Assembly (NCBI GenBank): GCA_945903655.1
Contig: CAMDOY010000019.1
Coordinates: 1 to 20,839, forward strand
DNA length: 20,839 nt
DNA from: Rhizobium sp. Q54
GTDB taxonomy: Bacteria; Pseudomonadota; Alphaproteobacteria; Rhizobiales; Beijerinckiaceae
Reading direction: 5' to 3'
Shown here: positions 15,027-20,839 of the stretch, piece by piece
How positions within the stretch are numbered: position 1 is the first letter of the stretch
Layout: every line of letters starts with the position of its first letter
The notes under the pieces: model-generated
Database searches by the model: none
What the model was told of the DNA's origin: nothing
What the model saw: the letters and a program-made list of their open reading frames with translations, nothing else
Translations under genes and position numbers: made by a program

Positions 15027-15746
15027 GTGACTGACCCCACTTCCCTCGACAAGCTCAAGATGCGCATTCAGGCCCTGCGCGCCAAGACGCAGGATAATGG
15101 CTGCACCGAGGCCGAGGCCCTCATGGCCGCCGCCAAGGTGGCGGAACTGCTGGATCGCCACGACCTCTCCTTGAGCGATGTGGAGCTGCGCGAGACGCCC
15201 TGCGAGCCGCGCGTCTATGAGACGCGCCGCAAGAAACGGATCCCGCTCGACTATTGCATCAGCCCCATCGCCAACTTCTGCGATTGCAAGGTCTGGCGCG
15301 AGAAGAATGCTGAAGGAGAAACGCGCTATGTCTTCTTCGGCCTGCGCTCGGACACCGAGGTGGCTCATTACATGGCCGATCTCATCGACAACGCCGTGCG
15401 CGCGGAACTGGGCCGCTACAAGAACACCTTCGCCTATCAGCGTTTCCGCCATCAGGATCGGCATATGGCCAACGCCTCTTTCACCCTGGGCATGGCGGTG
15501 TCCATAGGAACCAAGCTGAACGAGATGAAGGCGCAGCGTGACATCATTAAAAAAGGTGGTGGTCGCGACCTCGTGGTGCTCAAGTCATCGGTCGTCGAAA
15601 CCGAAATGACCAAGCTGCATCTGAAGTTGCGTCCCGTGCGCCGTCAGGCGCGCATGGTGTCGCCAAAGGCCTATGAGGCTGGCGGGGCGGCGGGCTCATC
15701 CCTCGCCATCAACCCCGGCCTGCGCGATGGCCGGGGTGACAGTTAA
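15027..15746 (+). CDS. DUF2786 domain protein
   Basis: This 239-residue protein has an N-terminal DUF2786 helical domain (about residues 7-57: KLKMRIQALRAKTQDNGCTE, then EALMAAAKVAELLDRHDLSL). A larger region of unknown function follows (YVFFGLRSDTEVAHYMADLI) and then a basic stretch. The GTG at 15027 is chosen because GAAGGA lies about seven bases upstream. No function is established for the family, which also occurs in phages and plasmids; the basic C-terminal half (KLRPVRRQAR) would suit nucleic-acid binding. The gene is 88 bases after the amidohydrolase and may be independently transcribed. It converges on the subtilase gene. Confidence 0.78.
   Translation: MTDPTSLDKLKMRIQALRAKTQDNGCTEAEALMAAAKVAELLDRHDLSLSDVELRETPCEPRVYETRRKKRIPLDYCISPIANFCDCKVWREKNAEGETRYVFFGLRSDTEVAHYMADLIDNAVRAELGRYKNTFAYQRFRHQDRHMANASFTLGMAVSIGTKLNEMKAQRDIIKKGGGRDLVVLKSSVVETEMTKLHLKLRPVRRQARMVSPKAYEAGGAAGSSLAINPGLRDGRGDS
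15713..15736. repeat. Perfect inverted repeat inside the end of the DUF2786 gene
   Basis: CCCCGGCC and GGCCGGGG form a perfect 8-base-pair stem with an 8-base loop, ten bases before the stop codon. No T-tract follows on either strand. Together with the next hairpin it may slow or stop converging transcription. Confidence 0.45.
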
Positions 15747-15747
15747 A

Positions 15748-15776
15748 CGCCGCCGCAAGCCCCTCAGCGGGCGGCG
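15748..15776. terminator. Intergenic hairpin between convergent genes
   Basis: CGCCGCCGC and GCGGGCGGCG pair with one bulge around a 10-base loop. The hairpin fills the 33-base gap between the DUF2786 gene and the convergent subtilase gene, and no T-tract follows. It may be a bidirectional terminator. Confidence 0.5.
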
Positions 15777-15779
15777 CCA

Positions 15780-18700
15780 TCAGATCACGATGAAGTCTTG
15801 AGCCGACAGGGTTCCCGTCAAGCTGGCGAGGGTTGCGAATTGAACGGCGGCAATCCCGCCGCTGCCATCCGCGTCATAAAACAGATCGCCCGTGGACTTG
15901 TTGAAGATGATTCGGTCATCCGCCTGGATGGCCGCCGATGTCGTATTGAACGCGCCGGAGGTGATGGCGCCCACGCTTCCAAAGGCGTTGAAGATGGATT
16001 GAGCCAGGTAGATCGTATCGTCAACGACTGTGAAACTGTTGATTCGGTCAATGTTTGCAGTGCTCAAGGTGGCGTTGAACACGAAGAAATCCGCCCCAGC
16101 GCCCCCATCAAGCGTGTCTTTTCCAAGGCCGCCGCTCAAGGTGTCATTGCCTGCGCCGCCTGCAAGGGAATCCTGCCCTGCGGCGCCATCAAGGAAATTG
16201 TTTGCGGTATTGCCGTTGATGACATTGTTCAACGCATTGCCAAAGCCATTGATCGCCGCAGAGCCGGTCAAGGTCAGAGCTTCGACGTTCGCTGTGAGCA
16301 TATAGCTGATCGAGGCCATGACGCCGTCCGTTCCCGCCCCGACGTCTTCGTAGACATAGTCGCCGACGTTATCCACGGCATAGATGTCATTGCCGAGTCC
16401 GCCGATCATCAAATCCGCACCGGCGCCGCCATCGATGACATTATTGCCACTGTTGCCTTTGATCATATTATTGAGCGTGTTGCCTGATCCATTTATGGAG
16501 GCTGAACCATAAAGCTCTAACGACTCCACATTGGCGGTGAGGGTGTAGTTGATATAGGAATATACGGCGTCATTTCCAGCGGAGGCGTTCTCTACGATCA
16601 TGTCCCCAATGGTTTCGACGACATAGGTGTCATTGCCCGCGTCGCCAATCATTGTATCGACGCCCGCGTCGCCATTGATGAAGTTGTTTCCACTGTTGCC
16701 GATGATCATGTTGCCAAGCGCGTTGCCTGCGCCATTCAGGTTTGCAACGCCTGTCAGGGTCAGGTTATCCACCCCGGAGCTCAAGATGTAGCTGGCTGAC
16801 GCGAAGACGCTGTCCTTGCCCTGAGAGTTCAGTTCGACGATGACATCGTTGCTGTTATCGACGTAATAGACATCGTCGCCCATCCCGCCCACCATGGTGT
16901 CTGCGCCCACCCCGCCGTTGAGCGTATCGTTGCCCGCATAGGCGTTCAGGGTTTCATTCAGGCTGGCGCCGATCAGCGCATCATTTCCATTCGTGCCATT
17001 GATGGTCGTCGGCGCCAGAGTGGCCGTCACAGCAAGGGAATAGGAGCCTGTGCTCGCCAGAGTTCCTTGCGCGCTGATGTAATAGGATCCGCTGGTTCCG
17101 GCTATGTAGGAGAGCCGTGCATTGGAGCTGAGCGGATCTTCGCCGGAGGTGATTTGCAGGCCGTTCGCGTCGAGCAGCCGCACGGAGCAGTCCAGGCTCG
17201 AAATTCCCGCCGCGTTCATGGAAAAATCATAACGATAGCCGGAGGTGAGCGCGATCCTGAACCAGTCCTGATCGCCCGCAAAATCAATGGTTGAGCTTTG
17301 CGGCGTTGTGGTTCCAAGGTTTGCCGCCGTGCTGGCGCCGCCGACAATGTCAACCGGCTGCATGTTTGGCGTCAGAAGATTGCCAATATCCAGACGCCCT
17401 CCGGTCAGGGTGACACCGTTCAAGGAGGCTGTCGAATTCGTATTCGCCAGCAGCGCGGTCTTGATGTCCCCCGCAGTCGCATTCGGGTTCGCGGAGGCAT
17501 AAAGAGCGACAGCGCCAGTGACGAAGGGCGTCGCCATGGATGTGCCGCTCATCGTTCCATAAGCGCCGCCAGGCAAGGTCGAGTAGATCGAGGACCCGGG
17601 CGCTGCAAGATCCACTGTCGCCGCGCCATAGTTCGAAAATGAAGAAAGTCCGCCTGCATTGGTCAAGGACGCGACGGAAACGACAGCGTCATATCCCGCG
17701 CCGACCGTGGTGGAGAGGTTCGCGGGATAGCTGGCGGCGGTGTCCGTATTGACGGAACTGTTGCCGGCGGCGGCTATGAAAAGAATGTCGGCTTTCGCCG
17801 CCTCGGTGACCGCATTGCTCAGGGCTTGCGAATATCCGCCCCCGCCCCACGAGTTGTTGGTGGCGACGAAGTTTTCGCTCGCAGGCGCGAGTTTCGATTC
17901 GGCGGTGAAATAATTGATCGCCTGCACCGCGCCAGATACAGATCCCGCCCCGGAAGCCGAGAGGAATTTCATCGCGACAATCTGGACATCCCAGTTGACG
18001 CCGACGACGCCCGCGCCATTGCCGCCCATGGCGCCAATGACTCCGGACACATGGGTGCCGTGTCCGTTGTCATCATAGGGATCGTTGTCGTTGTTGATGA
18101 AGTCCCAGCCGATCAGATCATCCCGGAGGGCGTCGCCATCCTGATCAATCCCGTCGGCCCAGCGCGCGTCCTTCAGAAGATCGCCTGCGTCGATATACCC
18201 GTTCGTGTTGATGTCGGTGACATATGACGCGTTGGCGCTGCTGTTGAGGTCGCGAAACGTGATGACGCCATCAGTATCGGTGTCCGTGAGCCCCAGTTTC
18301 AAAGTGGAGGAAATCTCACCCTGGTTCAGCCAGATATTCCGATAGAGGTCGGGATGGGTGTAGTCCACGCCCGTGTCGATTACGCCCACGACTGTGGTCA
18401 TTTTGCCTGTGAACCCGGCGGCCCAGGCTTCGCCCGCCTGGCCGCCATATTGGTTTACGATGGCCGTCTTGTCGCCATACATGCCCCACAGGCTTCCCTT
18501 CACATAGCCGGGGTCATTGCTGACAGCCGCGACGCTGACGTTCACCTGTGTGTCCGTCAAAGCGCCAAACCAGCTCATGTCCGGCAAGTAGGCGGTCATC
18601 GGGCTGTCAGGCGCTGTCCATGTGCTGTCGGCTGAAAGGCCTGCATGATCGCCATGGGCGGCGGGTGGGATCGATGCGCCCACGTCGGCGTCCAGGCCCG

Positions 18701-19130
18701 ATGAAAAGAAGACATCCGGCGCCGCTAGGGGCAGCGCATGGCCTGTTTCCACGGCTGGCGCGAGGTTGGTGAGGAGAGCCGGGCCGAACGAAAGGTTCAT
18801 GCCTGCGCCGACAAAGCCTTGGTCTGCGGCGCTCGCCACGATGTCCGCAATCGAGACCTTCCCATTCAATTCAGCGAAGGCGACGCCAGGCAGTCGTGAG
18901 AGGGCTTCGATGGATTGATCGGGCGCCTGGTCAGAGAGCATTTCCACCAGAATGAGAGGCCCGCGCCCTTCGTCCGGATGAGCCGGCGTGATTGATTTGA
19001 TCGCTTTTGCGCCGATGGCCGCAAGCCCGACTGTCAGCGTTTCCGCGCTCTGGCTCAGGTCAAACTGGACCAGAAACGTGTTTGGTTCCAGATCAAGAAC
19101 GTTGGGGAGGCCGGTCGTTGAAGGGGACAT
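15780..19130 (-). CDS. Secreted RTX-type subtilase (S8 serine protease)
   Basis: The protein has 1116 residues from the ATG at 19130; a GTG at 19148 is possible but has no better ribosome binding site. Order: a propeptide-like N-terminus (about 1-105), then an S8 protease domain with D252 (VVGVIDTGVDYTHPDL), H360 (NGHGTHVSG), oxyanion N457 (AAAGNSS) and S531 (SGTSMATPF). An insert between D252 and H360 holds two 12-residue calcium loops at 283-294 and 306-317. Then come a PPC-like beta domain (about 590-700), RTX repeats GGxGxDxx (from about 738 to 1010) and a final part with LFYDADGSGG ending DFIVI, like many C-terminal type I secretion signals. There is no Sec signal peptide, as expected for type I export. 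It is divergent from a PrtD-like exporter gene, its probable transporter. The mature protein should be extracellular and calcium-dependent; its substrate is unknown. Confidence 0.93.
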   Translation of the reverse strand: MSPSTTGLPNVLDLEPNTFLVQFDLSQSAETLTVGLAAIGAKAIKSITPAHPDEGRGPLILVEMLSDQAPDQSIEALSRLPGVAFAELNGKVSIADIVASAADQGFVGAGMNLSFGPALLTNLAPAVETGHALPLAAPDVFFSSGLDADVGASIPPAAHGDHAGLSADSTWTAPDSPMTAYLPDMSWFGALTDTQVNVSVAAVSNDPGYVKGSLWGMYGDKTAIVNQYGGQAGEAWAAGFTGKMTTVVGVIDTGVDYTHPDLYRNIWLNQGEISSTLKLGLTDTDTDGVITFRDLNSSANASYVTDINTNGYIDAGDLLKDARWADGIDQDGDALRDDLIGWDFINNDNDPYDDNGHGTHVSGVIGAMGGNGAGVVGVNWDVQIVAMKFLSASGAGSVSGAVQAINYFTAESKLAPASENFVATNNSWGGGGYSQALSNAVTEAAKADILFIAAAGNSSVNTDTAASYPANLSTTVGAGYDAVVSVASLTNAGGLSSFSNYGAATVDLAAPGSSIYSTLPGGAYGTMSGTSMATPFVTGAVALYASANPNATAGDIKTALLANTNSTASLNGVTLTGGRLDIGNLLTPNMQPVDIVGGASTAANLGTTTPQSSTIDFAGDQDWFRIALTSGYRYDFSMNAAGISSLDCSVRLLDANGLQITSGEDPLSSNARLSYIAGTSGSYYISAQGTLASTGSYSLAVTATLAPTTINGTNGNDALIGASLNETLNAYAGNDTLNGGVGADTMVGGMGDDVYYVDNSNDVIVELNSQGKDSVFASASYILSSGVDNLTLTGVANLNGAGNALGNMIIGNSGNNFINGDAGVDTMIGDAGNDTYVVETIGDMIVENASAGNDAVYSYINYTLTANVESLELYGSASINGSGNTLNNMIKGNSGNNVIDGGAGADLMIGGLGNDIYAVDNVGDYVYEDVGAGTDGVMASISYMLTANVEALTLTGSAAINGFGNALNNVINGNTANNFLDGAAGQDSLAGGAGNDTLSGGLGKDTLDGGAGADFFVFNATLSTANIDRINSFTVVDDTIYLAQSIFNAFGSVGAITSGAFNTTSAAIQADDRIIFNKSTGDLFYDADGSGGIAAVQFATLASLTGTLSAQDFIVI
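16191..16919 (-). repeat. Three 243-bp tandem units encoding 81-residue RTX repeats
   Basis: The RTX core recurs at exact 81-residue steps in the subtilase: NGGVGADTMVGGMGDD (738), NGDAGVDTMIGDAGND (819), DGGAGADLMIGGLGND (900), and DGAAGQDSLAGGAGND (981) at the start of the final, different RTX block. Each unit also carries a conserved Y-L-T-ANVE-L-L-G-A-INGSGN segment between cores. Equal lengths with divergent residues indicate old tandem duplication kept in register. Confidence 0.85.
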
Positions 19131-19148
19131 GGAAGCACTCACTGGCAC

Positions 19149-19344
19149 GCTACTGACGCCATACGAATAGCGCGGTCCCCATGGAAAACCTATCGGGCAA
19201 GACTAATCTGGTTAAAAAATCATTAATTAATCCCGATTAAACTTAAAATTATAGAAAATTTATTGTCCTATATTTCTTATATCATTACGTTAGAAACATA
19301 ATAAGTCATTTTAAACGTTTTATTATCCATGCGAGAGGATCAAC
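19149..19344. promoter_or_regulatory. AT-rich divergent promoter region of protease and exporter
   Basis: The gap between the divergent subtilase and exporter genes has about 21% GC over 19201-19320 by hand count, in DNA otherwise near 60% or more. It must hold the promoters of both genes. Exact -35 and -10 boxes cannot be fixed, because the sequence has many TATAAT-like words. An inverted repeat ATAATAA/TTATTAT with a 15-base spacer lies at 19298-19326, just before the exporter's ribosome binding site (GAGAGGA). Such AT-rich control regions are typical targets of H-NS-like or MucR/Ros silencers, which is inference here. Confidence 0.65.
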
Positions 19345-20839
19345 ATGCTCGGTCAATCATTCGCGCCATCGGTGAAAATGCACTCCGCCCTTGAGGGAGC
19401 CTTCAAGGAATGCCGCCGGGCGGTCTGGAGCGTCGTGTTTTTCTCCGGCGCCATGAACGTGCTCATGTTGGTTGGTCCGATCTATATGCTGCAGGTCTAT
19501 GATCGCGTTCTCACCAGCCGCAGCATTCCAACCCTCGCCGCCTTGTCGGTTTTTCTGATCGGCGCCTATGCCTTTCAGACGGCGTTGGAGGTGATCCGAT
19601 CGCGGATCATCGTGCGGGCGGCCGCCCTTTTGGATCAACGCCTGGGGGCGAGGGTGCATGCTTCCATGGTTCAGATCGCGACCCTCAGCCGCGATCCCTC
19701 GCAAGCCAATCAACCCCTGCGCGATCTTGATCAACTGCGCAGCTTCATGACCAGCAACGGCCCGGCGGCCATCGCCGACTTGCCTTGGGCGCCGGTTTTT
19801 CTGGTGGTTTGCTATCTGTTGCATCCGGTGATTGGCGTCACCGCGCTCGTGGGCGCGCTGGCTTTGCTGAGCCTCACCTGCCTGACGGAGGTTGCGAGTC
19901 GTCAGCCCATGCGCGATTTCGCCAAACATGCGTCCGAGCGCGGCGCCATCATGGAATCTGACAGGCGCAACAGCGAAAGCCTTCTCGCCATGGGCATGAC
20001 CGAGGCGCTCGCCGCCCGATTTGTAGCCGTCAATAATCGTTATCTGGCGGCGAGCGGCGGCTCAAGCGATGTGGTGGGTTTTTACGGCTCGATCTCCAAG
20101 AGCTCCAGAATGCTCCTGCAATCAGCCATCTTGGGCGTTGGCGCCTATCTCGTCATTTATGGTGAAATAACTGCGGGGGCCATGTCTGCGGCCACGATCC
20201 TCGTGGGGCGCGCGCTCGCGCCTATCGATTCGGCGATCGCCAATTGGCGGTCCTTTATTTCGGCGCGTCAAAGCGTGGCCCGTCTTTCGGAATCGCTGGC
20301 TCGTCTGGGAGAGCCTCTCGAAGTGACCACTCTCCCCAAGCCAACGCGGAGCCTCACCGTCGAGTCCTTGATCGTTGCGGTTCCCGGCACGCCCACGATT
20401 CTGGTGCGCGATGTGCATTTCGCACTCGCCGCAGGCGATGCGCTTGGCGTCATTGGTCCAAGCGGCGCGGGCAAGACCTCATTTGTGCGCGCTCTCGTAG
20501 GCATCTGGAAGCCCTTGCGCGGCGCCGTCCGGCTGGATGGGGCTGCGCTGGATCAATGGGATCCCGAAAGTCTTGGTCAACACATCGGCTTTGTGTCGCA
20601 ACAGGTGGAATTGTTCCATGGCACGGTCGCCCAGAATATCGCGCGCATGAGCGCTTCGCCTGACAGCGCGGCGGTTGTCGAGGCGGCGCGCAATGCGGGC
20701 GCCCATGACATGATCCTGCAATTGCCCCAGGGTTATGATACGCAAATCGGTGAAAGCGGAACCAGCCTTTCGGCGGGTCAGCGTCAACGCATCGCGCTGG
20801 CGCGGGCCCTGTTTGGCGATCCTTTCCTGCTTGTTCTGG
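19345..20839 (+). CDS. Type I secretion ABC transporter (PrtD-like), partial
   Basis: The frame runs 498 codons to the right edge, out of about 570 expected for the PrtD family of type I secretion permease/ATPases. The membrane domain starts with VVFFSGAMNVLMLVGPIYML, followed by the family-typical QVYDRVLTSRS and DLPWAPVFL. The nucleotide-binding domain has Walker A GPSGAGKT (371-378), a Q-loop region FVSQQVELFHGTVAQNI and the ABC signature LSAGQRQR (475-482); the sequence ends just before Walker B. GAGAGGA lies a few bases before the ATG. It has no C39 peptidase domain, as expected for exporters of RTX proteins with uncleaved C-terminal signals. The divergent RTX subtilase is the likely substrate. 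A membrane-fusion partner (HlyD/PrtE-like) would be expected downstream, outside the window. Confidence 0.93.
   Translation, partial: MLGQSFAPSVKMHSALEGAFKECRRAVWSVVFFSGAMNVLMLVGPIYMLQVYDRVLTSRSIPTLAALSVFLIGAYAFQTALEVIRSRIIVRAAALLDQRLGARVHASMVQIATLSRDPSQANQPLRDLDQLRSFMTSNGPAAIADLPWAPVFLVVCYLLHPVIGVTALVGALALLSLTCLTEVASRQPMRDFAKHASERGAIMESDRRNSESLLAMGMTEALAARFVAVNNRYLAASGGSSDVVGFYGSISKSSRMLLQSAILGVGAYLVIYGEITAGAMSAATILVGRALAPIDSAIANWRSFISARQSVARLSESLARLGEPLEVTTLPKPTRSLTVESLIVAVPGTPTILVRDVHFALAAGDALGVIGPSGAGKTSFVRALVGIWKPLRGAVRLDGAALDQWDPESLGQHIGFVSQQVELFHGTVAQNIARMSASPDSAAVVEAARNAGAHDMILQLPQGYDTQIGESGTSLSAGQRQRIALARALFGDPFLLVL

Noticed and set aside
15780..17000. Repetitive DNA that might suggest a CRISPR-like array
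   Set aside because: The repeats are in frame within the subtilase gene and encode RTX modules; there are no identical short repeats with unique spacers.

Overview
The window looks like chromosome of a GC-rich alphaproteobacterium, probably of the Hyphomicrobiales (Rhizobiales). This is inferred from base composition, Bug-type (TctC-like) binding proteins, weak terminators without T-tracts, and the style of the RTX/type I secretion genes. No marker gene allows a genus call.

Layout. (1) Positions 1-414 hold the end of a low-GC, minus-strand reading frame that runs off the left edge; it resembles a beta-strand-rich surface or RTX-like repeat protein. (2) Positions 416-8585 hold a tight plus-strand catabolic cluster: a GMC flavin oxidoreductase, an M29-like metalloenzyme, a Bug binding protein, an AbgB-like M20 amidohydrolase, a second Bug protein, a second M29-like enzyme and a small cysteine-cluster protein. 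The central five genes have a mirror-image order around the amidohydrolase. A working model is uptake or sensing of an amide-linked organic compound, hydrolysis, and further oxidation or ring cleavage. The substrate is unknown, and no TctA/TctB membrane partner or regulator is present in the window. (3) Positions 8665-9600 hold an in-frame chimera: the N-terminal half of a P4-type tyrosine integrase joined to the C-terminal part of a luciferase-like flavin monooxygenase. It lies just beyond the 3' end of a tRNA-Leu(CAA) gene, where genomic islands commonly integrate. The catabolic cluster is therefore probably cargo of an island whose integrase was destroyed by a deletion. (4) A tRNA-Ser(CGA) gene and about 0.7 kb with no convincing gene follow.

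(5) Positions 10815-11858 encode a GT2 glycosyltransferase with TPR-like repeats. (6) Positions 12030-14938 form a translationally coupled four-gene unit: two small membrane proteins, a secreted CnaB/carboxypeptidase-regulatory-like protein and an exported YtcJ-like amidohydrolase. (7) Positions 15027-15746 encode a DUF2786 protein. (8) Positions 15780-19130 (minus) encode a large secreted subtilase with a calcium-binding insert, a PPC-like domain, RTX repeats with an exact 81-residue period and a C-terminal type I secretion signal. It is divergent from (9) a PrtD-like type I secretion ABC transporter that runs off the right edge. The two are separated by a very AT-rich bidirectional regulatory region, and together they form a protease-plus-exporter system.

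The most unusual points are the integrase-monooxygenase chimera, the mirrored M29/Bug cluster with atypical metal sites, and the unannotated four-gene membrane/secreted unit.
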